A stretch of 33,230 nucleotides of DNA from Pyrinomonadaceae bacterium (GCA_025922875.1 JAICGZ010000028.1:1-33230), one strand, 5' to 3'; positions 15,940-25,646 are shown, numbered from the stretch's first letter. The notes: generated by a model not told the origin, from the sequence alone. Numbers and translations: made by a program.

Positions 15940-17742
15940 ATGCGTGATCTTCGCCGCCTGTTAAGATATTTACGACCTCACTGGCCAATCTTCACACTGG
16001 CCACTCTGGCAATGCTTGTCGTCGGATTGCTCGAGAGCGCCATCGGCGGATTGATCGTGCCAATCTTCGATCAGGCCTTTGTTCAAGGCGAAGGGCAGCG
16101 TACCGCCACGATTTTCGGTCTGCAACGTTTAATCCCCCGGGCTCCCCTGGAAGCCTGGAAGATGATCTCAATCCTGCTGGTTGTTTTCACCCTGGCAAAA
16201 GGGATTGCGGAGTACTTGTCGACTTACTTGATGGCTCGCATTGGCCAGTCGGCAGTCTTGAAGCTGCGGCAGGATCTTTATAGTCACTTGCTGGCACAGT
16301 CCGCGACGTTCTTCGAACGGCATCGTACCAACTATCTCGTATCGAGACTCGTATCCAGTGCCGCCGCAATCGAAACGGCTGTAACGAGCACGATCCGAGA
16401 CATGCTGCGTGAGAGCTTCACCTTGATCGCGTTTCTGTCAGCGTCCTTTTTTTACAGTTGGCGACTCACGCTCGGCTCGTTAGCGATCGCTCCGGTTATC
16501 GCTGTGCTCACGGCCAAGTTTGGCAAAGCGTTGCGTAATCTTGCGCGCGAGAGTTTCGAAGGGAGCAAACAACTGACTGACACGGCCCAGGAAGCGCTTG
16601 CCAATCAGGGTATCGTCAAAGCTTACCGGGCTGAGAAACGAGAGTCGGAACGTTTCACCGATGTGGCGAAGAGAATCGTGCGAGCAAACTTGCGGAGCGC
16701 GAGTATCGCGGGCGCTTCACCGCCGACGATCGAAATGATCGGAATCCTCTTCGTGGTGTTGCTGCTGTTTTTTGGCCAGCGCGAGATCATCGCCGGCCGG
16801 ATGAACACGGCCCAGTTCGTTACGTTCCTCTTCTTTCTATTTCGCAGCTACGACCCGATGCGCAAGCTCTCGCGTCTGCAAAACAGCATGGAGCAAGCAC
16901 TCGCTGCTGCGCATCACGTGTGGGAAGTAATGGACGAGCACGCAGCTATTAAGGAGAAGCCCGGCGCCCGAGAACTGCCAATACTGAAAAAAGAGATCGA
17001 ACTGCGGAACGTTTCATTTGGATATGCAAACGAAACTCGCTCCGTTTTGCACGACGTTAATTTGAAGATACCAGCCGGCACGATGGTGGCTTTGGTGGGC
17101 GAGTCAGGCGGTGGCAAGTCTACTTTGACGAAGCTGCTGCCGCGTTTTCACGATCCGAGCTCAGGCGCGGTTTTGTGGGATGGCGCTGATATCCGAGACG
17201 TAACGATTTCGAGTCTGAGAAAGCAGATCGCACTTGTCACTCAGGAGACAGTACTTTTCAACGATACGGTCCGCCACAACATAGCGTACGGTAAACCTGA
17301 AGCAACCGATGCGGAGATTGAAGAGGCCGCATTGATTGCTTTTGCTCACGACTTCATTCGCGAACTGCCCGATGGGTACGATACGATTGTCGGCGAGCGC
17401 GGCATCTTTCTTTCCGGCGGTCAACGCCAGCGGCTTGCTATCGCACGTGCAATCCTGGTCAATGCCCCTGTTCTGGTTTTGGATGAGGCGACGTCGGCAC
17501 TCGACGCTGAATCGGAACGTCTGGTCCAACGAGCAATCGGCAACCTGGTCCGGAACCGAACGACAATCGTCATCGCTCACCGCCTCTCAACCGTGCGGCG
17601 CGCGGATGTGATCGTGGTGATGGAAGCCGGGCGAATTATAGAAATGGGCACGCATGCTGAACTGTTGTCCCAGGGCGGACAATATCGAAAGCTCTACGAG
17701 CTTCAATTCGCGGACGAGGAAGAACTGGTGGCACTGAGCTGA
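15940..17742 (+). CDS. ABC exporter, MsbA-like lipid or multidrug flippase
   Basis: A fused permease-ATPase half-transporter of 600 residues that would act as a homodimer in the inner membrane. The start at the ATG (MRDLRRLLRYLRPHW) is typical for the family; an in-frame TTG at 15883 is less likely. The first 325 residues form six helices, with coupling regions around EALANQGIVKAYRAE. The nucleotide-binding domain has Walker A GESGGGKST, Q-loop ALVTQETVLFND, signature LSGGQRQRLAIARAI, Walker B VLVLDEATSALD and the H-loop IVIAHRLST. MsbA moves lipid A precursors, but related exporters move drugs, so the substrate is not settled. It is the first gene on the plus strand, followed by yicC after 57 bases. 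Confidence 0.88.
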   Translation: MRDLRRLLRYLRPHWPIFTLATLAMLVVGLLESAIGGLIVPIFDQAFVQGEGQRTATIFGLQRLIPRAPLEAWKMISILLVVFTLAKGIAEYLSTYLMARIGQSAVLKLRQDLYSHLLAQSATFFERHRTNYLVSRLVSSAAAIETAVTSTIRDMLRESFTLIAFLSASFFYSWRLTLGSLAIAPVIAVLTAKFGKALRNLARESFEGSKQLTDTAQEALANQGIVKAYRAEKRESERFTDVAKRIVRANLRSASIAGASPPTIEMIGILFVVLLLFFGQREIIAGRMNTAQFVTFLFFLFRSYDPMRKLSRLQNSMEQALAAAHHVWEVMDEHAAIKEKPGARELPILKKEIELRNVSFGYANETRSVLHDVNLKIPAGTMVALVGESGGGKSTLTKLLPRFHDPSSGAVLWDGADIRDVTISSLRKQIALVTQETVLFNDTVRHNIAYGKPEATDAEIEEAALIAFAHDFIRELPDGYDTIVGERGIFLSGGQRQRLAIARAILVNAPVLVLDEATSALDAESERLVQRAIGNLVRNRTTIVIAHRLSTVRRADVIVVMEAGRIIEMGTHAELLSQGGQYRKLYELQFADEEELVALS

Positions 17743-17781
17743 ATAGGTCTTATATGACCTATATGTCCTATAGGACCTATT
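17742..17781. repeat. Compound palindrome after the ABC exporter (family 5)
   Basis: AATAGGTC (17742-17749) pairs with GACCTATT (17774-17781). ATAGGTC also pairs with GACCTAT (17756-17762), and GTCCTATAGGAC (17765-17776) is a perfect 12-base palindrome. Two alternative folds are therefore possible. The first base overlaps the exporter stop codon. An A-rich run follows, with the yicC start 18 bases further on. Confidence 0.75.
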
Positions 17782-17799
17782 AGAAAAAATTCTAGAACC

Positions 17800-18678
17800 A
17801 TGAAATCAATGACAGGCTACGGCAAAGGGATGGTGGCGGGAGACGATTTCTCTGTCTCCGTCGATCTCAAGACCGTAAACAATCGCTTCCTGGACATACA
17901 TCTCCGCGTCGGCTCCGAGCTGTCAGCACTCGAACCTCTCATCAAGAAGCGCATCACTTCACGGCTGTCGCGCGGGCGCGTCGACGTCACCGTCAGCATG
18001 GAAAGGGCGGCGCAGATCGCCTACGAGCTCAATCGACCGCTCATTGCCGGCTACGTCAGTGCGTTGAAGCAGCTACAGCAGGATTTTGACATTGCCGGAC
18101 AACTCGACATCAACGTCATCGCTAGAATTCCCGGCGCGATCCAACCGGCTCGAAACGGCATCGACGAAAGAATGACTACCGCGCTCGAACAAGCCTTGGA
18201 CCAGGCGCTCGACGAACTCGAGAAGATGCGCGAGCAGGAAGGTGAAGCACTCAAACAAGAGTTGCGCGAACGCGTCCGCAAGATTGAGTCGCTGGTGCCC
18301 GTAATCGAAGCGTCTGCCGCGGGCCTGGCGGACGCGTATCGCATGCGCCTGCAAAAACGTATTGGAGAACTACTCACTCGCGGCGGGCAAGTCGTCGAGA
18401 TAGATCCAGTGAGACTGGCGCAGGAAGTTGCTTATCTCGCGGATCGCAGTGACGTGAGTGAGGAGATGGTCCGGCTGCGCAGTCATCTTTCACAGTTTCA
18501 GGAGGCGCTTGATGCACCGGGTGAGGCCGGGAAGATGCTCGATTTTCTTTTGCAGGAACTCAATCGCGAAGCCAATACGACCCTGTCGAAATCTACCGAT
18601 CTGATCATCAAGGAAGCGGGACTGGCGATAAAAGCAGAAGTCGAGAAACTCCGCGAACAGGTTCAGAATGTCGAGTAG
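17800..18678 (+). CDS. yicC: YicC-family endoribonuclease
   Basis: This 292-residue protein has the family's invariant opening MKSMTGYGKG and the N-terminal string DLKTVNNRFLDIHLRVG. The C-terminal DUF1732 region has QEVAYLADRSDVSEEMVRL and LDFLLQELNREANT, followed by a closing helix. E. coli YicC is reported as an RNase acting on small RNA, so a role in RNA turnover is likely; targets here are unknown. The charged helical middle (about 125-190) is normal for the family. It overlaps gmk by 11 bases, the standard arrangement yicC-gmk-rpoZ. No good ribosome binding site precedes its ATG. Confidence 0.93.
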   Translation: MKSMTGYGKGMVAGDDFSVSVDLKTVNNRFLDIHLRVGSELSALEPLIKKRITSRLSRGRVDVTVSMERAAQIAYELNRPLIAGYVSALKQLQQDFDIAGQLDINVIARIPGAIQPARNGIDERMTTALEQALDQALDELEKMREQEGEALKQELRERVRKIESLVPVIEASAAGLADAYRMRLQKRIGELLTRGGQVVEIDPVRLAQEVAYLADRSDVSEEMVRLRSHLSQFQEALDAPGEAGKMLDFLLQELNREANTTLSKSTDLIIKEAGLAIKAEVEKLREQVQNVE

Positions 18679-19342
18679 AGTGAAGGAATTGCAACTGGCA
18701 CGACCAGTTAACAACAACACGTCGAGGGGAACTCTCTTCGTCGTCAGTTCACCATCGGGCGGCGGCAAGGGCACGATCATCCGGCACGTGCTGGCTGTTG
18801 TCGAGAATCTCAGCTATTCTGTCTCCTACACGACTCGCGCGCCACGTCTCGGTGAGGTCGATGGCCGCGAGTATTTCTTCATCAGCCGAGACATTTTCGA
18901 TGAGATGACCGCCGCGGGCGAGTTTCTGGAATGGGCCTGTGTGCATGGGAATTTTTACGGCACTGCCAAGCGACAGGTCGCCGAAGAGACGGCTGCGGGA
19001 CTGGACATCATTGTCGAAGTCGACGTCCAGGGCGCGGCCAGTGTGCGGCAGTTGCTGATGGATTCCGTGAGCATCTTTATTCTGCCGCCTTCACCGGAGG
19101 TCCTGCGGCAAAGATTACTGGCCAGGGGCACAGACAGTCCGGAGGAACTCGAAGTTCGCTTACGTAATGCGCCGGAAGAGCTCAAGCAGTACTCCGCTTT
19201 CGATTACGTAATCATCAACGATGAAATCGAGAAAGCAGTTAAACAGCTTGCCTCGATCATTTATGCCGAGCGAGCGCGCTGCATGCGACAGGAAAGTTTG
19301 GTTCGCGAAGTAATCAAAGATTTCATGTCAGGACAAGAGTAA
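18668..19342 (+). CDS. gmk: Guanylate kinase
   Basis: Guanylate kinase converts GMP and ATP to GDP and ADP, an essential step in making GTP and cyclic-di-GMP precursors. The P-loop is SSPSGGGKGT (27-36). GMP-binding features include SYTTRAPRLGEVDGREYFF and GEFLEWACVHGNFYGT, and the catalytic lid region holds RLLARGTDSPEELEVRL. DIIVEVDVQGA is the usual Walker B-like strand. The length (224) includes about 20 extra residues before the first strand. The ATG lies inside the end of yicC, so translation is coupled. It is followed by rpoZ after 14 bases. Confidence 0.95.
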   Translation: MSSRVKELQLARPVNNNTSRGTLFVVSSPSGGGKGTIIRHVLAVVENLSYSVSYTTRAPRLGEVDGREYFFISRDIFDEMTAAGEFLEWACVHGNFYGTAKRQVAEETAAGLDIIVEVDVQGAASVRQLLMDSVSIFILPPSPEVLRQRLLARGTDSPEELEVRLRNAPEELKQYSAFDYVIINDEIEKAVKQLASIIYAERARCMRQESLVREVIKDFMSGQE

Positions 19343-19356
19343 TTAATCATAGATTC

Positions 19357-19617
19357 ATGGTAGAAGGAGCAACCCGAGTGGCTACAACGACTGAGATAGT
19401 TGAAGGTGAAATGGAAGGAAGTGCCGGGCAGGAAGTTGATTCAAAATACCGTCTGATAATCCTCGCCGCGAAGCGCAGCAAACAGCTACAGCGCGGCGCA
19501 CAGCCCCGAATTGAGATCGATCCGCAAAAACACAAGCCCACGCGTATCGCGCTGGAGGAAGTGATGCGCGGCCGCGTGCACTTTGAAATCAAAGAAGAAG
19601 ACGGGAACACGGATTAG
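19357..19617 (+). CDS. rpoZ: RNA polymerase omega subunit
   Basis: This is a small 86-residue subunit that helps assemble the beta-prime subunit. The conserved core SKYRLIILAAKRSKQLQRGA is followed by KPTRIALEEVMRGRVHFEI, matching omega proteins in other phyla. The first 25 residues, acidic and low in complexity, are outside the conserved core. An internal start is possible but no better site is visible. It is last in yicC-gmk-rpoZ. The 3' end overlaps the first bases of an inverted repeat, and the last codons (NTD and stop) are part of it. Confidence 0.93.
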   Translation: MVEGATRVATTTEIVEGEMEGSAGQEVDSKYRLIILAAKRSKQLQRGAQPRIEIDPQKHKPTRIALEEVMRGRVHFEIKEEDGNTD

Positions 19618-19671
19618 ACGGATCTTTTAAAGAGATCTGCGCTGATCTGAAAAAAATCCGTGTAATCCGTG
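19608..19671. repeat. Family 4 inverted repeat, probable bidirectional terminator between rpoZ and ETF-QO
   Basis: CACGGATTAGACGGAT (19608-19623) pairs with ATCCGTGTAATCCGTG (19656-19671) with one mismatch. The loop holds a run of A at 19650-19656. Genes on both sides converge on it. The stop codons of both genes lie in or beside the arms. Confidence 0.8.
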
Positions 19672-19672
19672 G

Positions 19673-21349
19673 CTACATTCCTTTGTAGTCTGGACCACCG
19701 CCGCCTTCCGGTGTGACCCAGTTGATGATCTGATAGGGATCCATGATGTCGCACGTCTTGCAGTGCACGCAGTTCGTGAAGTTTATCTGCAGACGCCGGT
19801 TCCCGTTTCCACCGTCCTCAACCATCTCGTAAACAGCCGCAGGACAAAACCGCTGGCATGGATTGCCGTACTCCTCCGCGCAACGCGTCGAGCAAATGTT
19901 CGTATCGAGCACGTGCAGGTGCACGGGCTGGTCTTCGTCATGGCCCACCGCGGCGTGGTAAACGTCAGTCACTTTATTGAAAGTCAACTTGCCGTCGAAA
20001 CGTAAGTCAGTGTAGCGCTGCTCGATCTTGTCGCCGCGATAACCGTACGACGAAAGCTTCCTCATCTCTTCGTGACCCGGAACCGCGTGGTCACGATTGA
20101 AAATGCCCCAGGCGCGCCCACCGGTTATGAATTGCAGACCCGAATTAATCAGCCCGGGCCAGCGACCGTGTTTGAAGGCAGAGTGAAAGTTTCTCACCTT
20201 GCGCAGTTCCGGCATGATCCAACTCTCGTTCACGAGCTGTTCGTAGCGTTGCAACTGTTTCGCGGAATAGTCTTTCGCGAGCAAAGCTTCGAGGATCACT
20301 TCAGCCGCCAGCATTCCGCTCTTGATCGCGGAATGAATTCCCTTCAATCGTTGTGGATTCAGCAATCCTGCGCAGTCACCGGCCAACAGCACTCCATCAG
20401 CGTACATGCGTGGTATCGCGAAGTATCCGCCGGCGGTGACTGTCTTGGCTCCGTAGCGAATCATTTTGCCGTCTTTAAGCAAGCCAGCGATATAAGGGTG
20501 TGTCTTGAAACGTTGAAACTCGGCATGCGGATCGATCAACGGGTCCTTGTAATCGAGCCCGGTGACGTAACCAATATTCAGCACACGATTCTGCATTCCG
20601 TAAATCCAGCCGCCGCCATACGTCGAAGAGTCAGAAGGAAACCCTAACGTGTGTGTGACACGGCCCGTTGGATAACGATCGTCGGGCAACTCCCATAACT
20701 CTTTCACACCGACGCTATAGACTTGCGGCTCACGACCCTCGGCAAGTCCCAGACGCTCGACGAGCTGTTTCGTCAGCGAGCCGCGCGGTCCTTCACCGAG
20801 CACAGTGACCTTCGCGTGTAGGTCGACACCCGGTTCGTAGTTGGCCTTCCGTTTACCCTCCTTATCGATCCCCTTGTCACCAGTGCGCACGCCGAACACT
20901 CGGTCTTCATCGTCGTAAAGCAGATCGGCGCCGGGAAACTCTGGAAAAATATTCACGCCCGCCTCTTCACACTTCTCACCCAACCACGCCGTCAAGCGAT
21001 TCAGTGAGACGATGTAGTAGCCATGGTTCTTGAGAGGCGGTGGTGTAATCGGAGAACGAAGAGCGAATTTCGGCGTCAGGTACAGGAAGGCATCGTCCGT
21101 AACTGGCGACTCCAGCGGCGCGCCTTGTTCTTCAAAGTCGGGAATGAGTTCGCGCAGCGCTTTCGGATCCATTACCGAGCCGGAAAGGATGTGTGCTCCG
21201 ACGGCGGCGCCTTTTTCGATAACCGCGATCTCGATGTCGCCCAGTTCGCTGTGTTGTTTGACGAGTCGGGCGAGGTGAAGCGCTCCACTCAAATTGGCCG
21301 GACCCGCGCCCACAAACACAACGTCAAATTCTAAAGTTTCACGTTCCAT
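19673..21349 (-). CDS. Electron transfer flavoprotein-ubiquinone oxidoreductase
   Basis: This membrane-associated enzyme passes electrons from reduced ETF, which collects them from fatty acid and amino acid dehydrogenases, to the quinone pool. The ATG at 21349 gives 558 residues. The FAD dinucleotide motif is [32 protein letters not shown] and the [20 protein letters not shown] block are family hallmarks, and [20 protein letters not shown] is the second FAD motif. Near the C-terminus CPAAVYEM and [19 protein letters not shown] supply the 4Fe-4S cysteines. No ETF alpha/beta genes lie in the window. No ribosome binding site is visible because a repeat abuts the start. Both ends of the gene touch the same repeat motif. 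Confidence 0.95.
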   Translation of the reverse strand: MERETLEFDVVFVGAGPANLSGALHLARLVKQHSELGDIEIAVIEKGAAVGAHILSGSVMDPKALRELIPDFEEQGAPLESPVTDDAFLYLTPKFALRSPITPPPLKNHGYYIVSLNRLTAWLGEKCEEAGVNIFPEFPGADLLYDDEDRVFGVRTGDKGIDKEGKRKANYEPGVDLHAKVTVLGEGPRGSLTKQLVERLGLAEGREPQVYSVGVKELWELPDDRYPTGRVTHTLGFPSDSSTYGGGWIYGMQNRVLNIGYVTGLDYKDPLIDPHAEFQRFKTHPYIAGLLKDGKMIRYGAKTVTAGGYFAIPRMYADGVLLAGDCAGLLNPQRLKGIHSAIKSGMLAAEVILEALLAKDYSAKQLQRYEQLVNESWIMPELRKVRNFHSAFKHGRWPGLINSGLQFITGGRAWGIFNRDHAVPGHEEMRKLSSYGYRGDKIEQRYTDLRFDGKLTFNKVTDVYHAAVGHDEDQPVHLHVLDTNICSTRCAEEYGNPCQRFCPAAVYEMVEDGGNGNRRLQINFTNCVHCKTCDIMDPYQIINWVTPEGGGGPDYKGM

Positions 21350-21352
21350 AGC

Positions 21353-21406
21353 CACAGATTACACAGATTCCAGCGATTGTTCCAACACGAGTAATCTGTG
21401 TAATCT
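21353..21406. repeat. Family 4 inverted repeat between divergent ETF-QO and YyaL genes
   Basis: AGATTACACAGATT (21356-21369) and AATCTGTGTAATCT (21393-21406) are perfect 14-base inverted copies. The element fills nearly the whole 64-base divergent spacer, leaving little room for normal promoters. Confidence 0.85.
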
Positions 21407-21413
21407 CTTGATT

Positions 21414-23465
21414 ATGGCAAACCATCTTATTCACGAAACCAGCCCTTATCTATTGCAACATGCTCATAATCCAGTCGATTGGTACCCGTGGGGCGAGGAG
21501 GCCTTTGAAAAGGCGCGGCGCGAGAACAAACCCGTCCTGCTCAGCATCGGTTATTCGGCGTGTCACTGGTGTCACGTGATGGCGCATGAATCGTTTGAAG
21601 ACGAACAGATCGCGGAACTGATGAATGAGTACTTCGTGAATATCAAAGTCGATCGTGAAGAGCGACCCGATCTGGATCAGATCTACATGAATGCCGTGCA
21701 GATGATGACTCATCACGGCGGTTGGCCCATGACGGTGTTCCTCACTCCCGAAGCAGTTCCCTTTTACGGCGGCACATACTATCCGCCTCAGGACCGCTAC
21801 AACATGCCGGGGTTTCCTCGCGTCTTGATCAGCGTCGCTGAAGCATATCGAGACCGGCAGGATGATATTCGCGAGACAGGCGCGTCGCTCGTCAATGAGC
21901 TCCAGCGACTCAGCGCACCCAGCGGCTCCGATAATCCGATCGAAGTCGAATTACTTGATCGGGCTTATACCAGCATCGTCAGAAGTTACGACCCGGTACA
22001 CGGCGGTTTCGGCGGCGCGCCGAAATTTCCACCCGCAATGACGCTGGAGTTTTTGCTTCGCACATACGTTCGCACCGGCAATCGCGAGGTACTCGAGATC
22101 GTGGGCAATACGTGTCAAAAAATGGCGAACGGCGGCATCTACGATCAACTGGGCGGCGGCTTTCATCGTTACTCCACCGATGCCAGGTGGCTCGTCCCTC
22201 ACTTCGAAAAGATGCTGTACGACAATGCCCTGCTCTCGCGACTCTACCTTCACTACTTTCAACTAAGCCAGAATCAATCCGCACGCAACACGGTCGAAGG
22301 CATTCTCGATTACGTTCTGCGTGAGATGACTGATCCCGCAGGTGGTTTTTACTCGACGCAGGACGCTGACTCGGAAGGTCATGAAGGAAAGTTTTTCGTC
22401 TGGGACATCAAAGAGATTCAAACGGCCCTCGGCGAGACTGCTGCTGCCCGGTTCTGCGATTACTACAACGTCACCGAGTCAGGAAACTTCGAAGGCAAAA
22501 ACATCCCGAATGTAACGCGCTCGCTTGAAGACGTTGCGGTAGCACACAACATTACTGTTTCCGAACTGGCAGCATCGCTAAACGAAAGCAAGCGCATACT
22601 GTTTGAACTCCGTGAGTCTCGAATCAAACCCGATCGCGATGAAAAAATACTCACCGCGTGGAATGGTCTGATGCTCGCGAGTTTTGCTGAAGCTGGAGTT
22701 ATTCTAAACCGGCCCGATTACACGGACGCCGCCCGGCGAAACGCGGAGTTTGTGCTTGCGAATTTGCGGCGTCATGGGGTCCCGCTTCGCACTTGGAAAG
22801 GCGGCATTGCCAAGTTCAACGGCTATCTCGAAGACTATGCGTTTCTGATCGAGGGACTCGTCACCTTGTTTGAAACTACGGGCGAGTATCGCTGGCTTGA
22901 AGAAGCGCGGGCATTGACGGATCGGATGATCGAAGAATTTTGGGACAACGATAACAAGGGCTTTTTCTTTACCGGCAAGAGTCACGAAAACCTGATCGTG
23001 CGTTCAAAAGACTACTTTGATAACGCGACGCCGTCCGGGAATTCTGTTGCCGCCATGGTGCTCTTGCGTCTTGCAATTCTTACCGGTGATGAAAACTATC
23101 GCGAGATTGCGACCGCGACTCTTCGTGAAGTCAGTGACTCGATTCGCCGCTATCCTTCGGCGTTCGGATACGCACTCTCCGCGGCTGACTTCCTGCTCTC
23201 GACGCCTAAAGAAGTCGCGATCGTCGGGAATAACGCGGCGGACATACGTCCCCTTCTCGAGGAGACCTGGCGAACGTACTTGCCAAATAAGGTTGTCGCT
23301 CCGGGTTTCGACGGCGCTCAGCCCATCCCACTCCTCGAAAACCGCCCATTGCTCAACGGCCAGCCGACCGCATACGTGTGCGAACATTACACGTGCAAAC
23401 AGCCGGTAAATGAGCCATCCGCCCTGGCCGCTCAACTCGCGATTGGGCAGGATTTACACGATTGA
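21414..23465 (+). CDS. YyaL-type thioredoxin-fold/six-hairpin protein (DUF255, SPATA20 family)
   Basis: The start at 21414 gives the family's usual opening, [18 protein letters not shown]. An in-frame longer version runs through the adjacent repeat into the ETF-QO gene and is not credible. The first 165 residues are a thioredoxin-like domain with the CxxC-type motif [14 protein letters not shown], then [10 protein letters not shown] and [11 protein letters not shown]. The rest (about 190-680) is an alpha/alpha toroid resembling glycosyl-hydrolase-like six-hairpin domains, with [10 protein letters not shown] and [14 protein letters not shown]. At 683 residues the length is normal. The function is not established; redox or sugar-related roles have been proposed for relatives. 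The last codons (GQDLHD) lie in a repeat arm. Confidence 0.9.
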   Translation: MANHLIHETSPYLLQHAHNPVDWYPWGEEAFEKARRENKPVLLSIGYSACHWCHVMAHESFEDEQIAELMNEYFVNIKVDREERPDLDQIYMNAVQMMTHHGGWPMTVFLTPEAVPFYGGTYYPPQDRYNMPGFPRVLISVAEAYRDRQDDIRETGASLVNELQRLSAPSGSDNPIEVELLDRAYTSIVRSYDPVHGGFGGAPKFPPAMTLEFLLRTYVRTGNREVLEIVGNTCQKMANGGIYDQLGGGFHRYSTDARWLVPHFEKMLYDNALLSRLYLHYFQLSQNQSARNTVEGILDYVLREMTDPAGGFYSTQDADSEGHEGKFFVWDIKEIQTALGETAAARFCDYYNVTESGNFEGKNIPNVTRSLEDVAVAHNITVSELAASLNESKRILFELRESRIKPDRDEKILTAWNGLMLASFAEAGVILNRPDYTDAARRNAEFVLANLRRHGVPLRTWKGGIAKFNGYLEDYAFLIEGLVTLFETTGEYRWLEEARALTDRMIEEFWDNDNKGFFFTGKSHENLIVRSKDYFDNATPSGNSVAAMVLLRLAILTGDENYREIATATLREVSDSIRRYPSAFGYALSAADFLLSTPKEVAIVGNNAADIRPLLEETWRTYLPNKVVAPGFDGAQPIPLLENRPLLNGQPTAYVCEHYTCKQPVNEPSALAAQLAIGQDLHD

Positions 23466-23507
23466 ACAACATTTACATGTAAATCCTGTTTAAGCTTGTA
23501 AATCCTG
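23448..23507. repeat. Family 3 repeat overlapping the YyaL stop
   Basis: CAGGATTTACA begins at 23448, inside the coding end. It faces two inverted copies of GTAAATCCTG (23479-23488 and 23498-23507), with ACATTTACATGTAAAT in the middle. It resembles the oppC-oppD element. It could act as a terminator for the YyaL gene, although no U tract is present. Confidence 0.75.
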
Positions 23508-23519
23508 GGAAACTATTTC

Positions 23520-23548
23520 TTGACGCTTTTGCTCAGAAAGCCTATATT
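23520..23548 (+). promoter_or_regulatory. Sigma-70 promoter for the HD-GYP/GGDEF gene
   Basis: TTGACG (23520-23525) and TATATT (23543-23548) are separated by 17 bases, giving a start near 23555 and a leader of about 90 bases. The leader contains GGGGTCCCC just before the ATG, which may sequester the ribosome binding region. Confidence 0.65.
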
Positions 23549-23645
23549 TACCACCGTGCCAAACAGTGTTTGTCACCATCCCAAGCACGCTAAATTACCT
23601 TACAACTGACGCAGTACCAGACTATAAGGATTGGGGTCCCCAGCA

Positions 23646-25535
23646 ATGCTGAATGCCGTCTCGAATCAGAGTCTTGCCTATGCTGCTTTGGGTTTGCTGA
23701 TCTCTACCCTCATCTACCTGCTCTATCGCTTCAATGAGCGACGTCTCGAAGAGATCAAACATGCTGAGGCCGAGCGACGGCGTCATGCCGAAGAGATGGC
23801 CAGCATTCATATGAACACGATCGAATCGCTGGCCATCGCGATCGATGCGAAAGATCAAACAACCCACGGCCACGTGCGTCGCACACAGATCTACGCGACA
23901 GAGTTGGGAACGCTGTTCAACGTCTCCGAACCGGAGCTGCGCGCACTTCACGCGGGCGCTCTGCTTCACGACATCGGCAAGCTTGCAGTGCCTGAATACA
24001 TTCTCAACAAACCCGGCAAACTCACCGAAGCAGAATTCGCGAAGATGAAGATCCATCCGACTGTTGGTGGCGATATTCTCAAGCGTGTCAACTTCCCTTA
24101 TCCCGTCGAAGACATCGTGCGCTATCACCATGAAAAGTGGGACGGCAGCGGCTATCCCAAAGGACTGAAGGGCGAAGCCATTCCACTCGTTGCGCGCATT
24201 ATTTCCGTCGTTGACTTCTACGACGCCACACGTTGCGATCGGCCTTACCGCAAAGGAATGAAACGCGAAGAGTCGCTTGCACTGCTGCGTAGCATGGTCG
24301 GCACTGCCTTCGATCCGAAGGTTGTCGAGACGTTCATCGCGCACGTCGAAGAGTTCGATCGAATGATCGACTCGCAAGACATCCAGGAACAAGTCGCGTC
24401 CACGCCTGAAGCGGATAATGAAACGAGTACCAAACCCGATGCGGGCCTGGCTTCAGACGTCCTCGGCGCTTTCGAAGAAGCAACCGGATTCCGATCCATA
24501 AGCAACGCCCAGCGAGAAGTTTTTGCTCTTCATGAAATCGCGCAGACGATCGGATCTTCACTGAATTTGAGCGACACGGTGACGCTGGTCGCAAATAAAT
24601 TGCGTGCGATCGTGCCTTTCGACACTTGTGTGATCTACCTGGTCGACGAGCCATCCGGCAAAGCGATCGCGGCGCACGTGGTAGGTGAAAATATCGAGTT
24701 GTTCAAGCGGCGCCGGATCAACATCGGCGACGGCATCACGGGCTGGGTGATAGCTAACTCCCGTTCGATGTGCAACGCCTCGCCGGAATTGGACCTAACC
24801 GGCATTCCCGATGATGTAGTGAAACGCTTTCGCGGTGTACTCGTGTCGCCATTAACACGTGAAGATGGTGCTTTTGGAGCGATTGCGCTGTACTCGCAGA
24901 GTCGCACTTCATACACGACCGAACACGTGCGCTTACTGGAGTCAGTTTGCCAGCACGCTTCGAGCGCTCTCAACAACGCTTTGACCTACGAAAAGACACG
25001 CGAGAGCGCGCTCGTCGATCCGTTGACTGAACTGCCAAACGCGCGCGGCTTCTACATGATGCTCGAGCAGCGCATCGCCGAATGCCAGCGCATGAACAAA
25101 GAGCCGCTCGCGGTGGTGTGTATGGACGTCGACGATTTCAAGATCGTCAACGACAAGTATGGACATTCAATCGGCGATCGTTTGCTTGCGAGTGTTGCGG
25201 GAGTAGTGCGGCGCGAGTTGCGGCAGATGGACATTCTGACGCGCTACGCGGGCGATGAATTCGTTGCGATCATGCCGATGGCGTCGAGCAAGATGGCTGC
25301 GTCAATCAGCGAGCGCATGCGAAATGCGGTTGAAGATCAACTGTTTTCAGTGCGCGCCGGGACGATGGTCGGTTTGGGTGTGAGTCTCGGCGTCGCCTGC
25401 TTCCCCGAAGACGGCGAAACGACCGAGGAACTATTGACCACGGCCGCACGCAGAATGCAGCGCGACAAAAACGCACGCAAGACCGTTCTCACCGTCGCCC
25501 AAGCCGGCGTCAAATCGATCGACATGATGACCTGA
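23646..25535 (+). CDS. HD-GYP, GAF and GGDEF cyclic-di-GMP protein
   Basis: This 629-residue protein has one N-terminal helix (LAYAALGLLISTLIYLLY) that anchors it in the membrane, then a short coiled coil. The HD-GYP phosphodiesterase domain (about 60-240) is complete: GHVRR, LLHDIGKL, IHPTVGG, RYHHEKWDGSGYPKGLKG and VVDFYDA. A GAF domain follows (about 290-445). The GGDEF domain (about 455-620) has DPLTELPNARGF, MDVDDFKIVNDKYGH and YAGDEF in place of GGDEF. RQMD five residues before it fits the inhibitory I-site. It could both degrade and make cyclic-di-GMP. The ATG at 23646 is preferred over a TTG at 23631. The gene is alone behind its own promoter and is followed by a large palindrome. Confidence 0.92.
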   Translation: MLNAVSNQSLAYAALGLLISTLIYLLYRFNERRLEEIKHAEAERRRHAEEMASIHMNTIESLAIAIDAKDQTTHGHVRRTQIYATELGTLFNVSEPELRALHAGALLHDIGKLAVPEYILNKPGKLTEAEFAKMKIHPTVGGDILKRVNFPYPVEDIVRYHHEKWDGSGYPKGLKGEAIPLVARIISVVDFYDATRCDRPYRKGMKREESLALLRSMVGTAFDPKVVETFIAHVEEFDRMIDSQDIQEQVASTPEADNETSTKPDAGLASDVLGAFEEATGFRSISNAQREVFALHEIAQTIGSSLNLSDTVTLVANKLRAIVPFDTCVIYLVDEPSGKAIAAHVVGENIELFKRRRINIGDGITGWVIANSRSMCNASPELDLTGIPDDVVKRFRGVLVSPLTREDGAFGAIALYSQSRTSYTTEHVRLLESVCQHASSALNNALTYEKTRESALVDPLTELPNARGFYMMLEQRIAECQRMNKEPLAVVCMDVDDFKIVNDKYGHSIGDRLLASVAGVVRRELRQMDILTRYAGDEFVAIMPMASSKMAASISERMRNAVEDQLFSVRAGTMVGLGVSLGVACFPEDGETTEELLTTAARRMQRDKNARKTVLTVAQAGVKSIDMMT

Positions 25536-25543
25536 GAGATTTG

Positions 25544-25643
25544 AGCGCCTCCTTGGAGTGCGGCGGCCTGGCGCCGCTTTGTTTCCGATCTTGCGTTATC
25601 GAGACCAAGGCGGCGCCAGGCCGCCACACTCCAAGGAGGCGCT
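25544..25643. repeat. Near-perfect palindromic element, family 1 copy 2
   Basis: Arms 25544-25581 and 25606-25643 (38 bases) differ at two positions and enclose a 24-base loop, the same size as in the copy at 1352-1447. The loops share CGATCnnGCGTnATC. It fills the spacer between the HD-GYP gene and the pdhA promoter and may end transcription of the former. Confidence 0.92.
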
Positions 25644-25646
25644 CTT

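Noticed and set aside
23622-24392. Minus-strand 256-codon frame
   Set aside because: It is antisense to the HD-GYP domain, whose motifs are intact on the plus strand.
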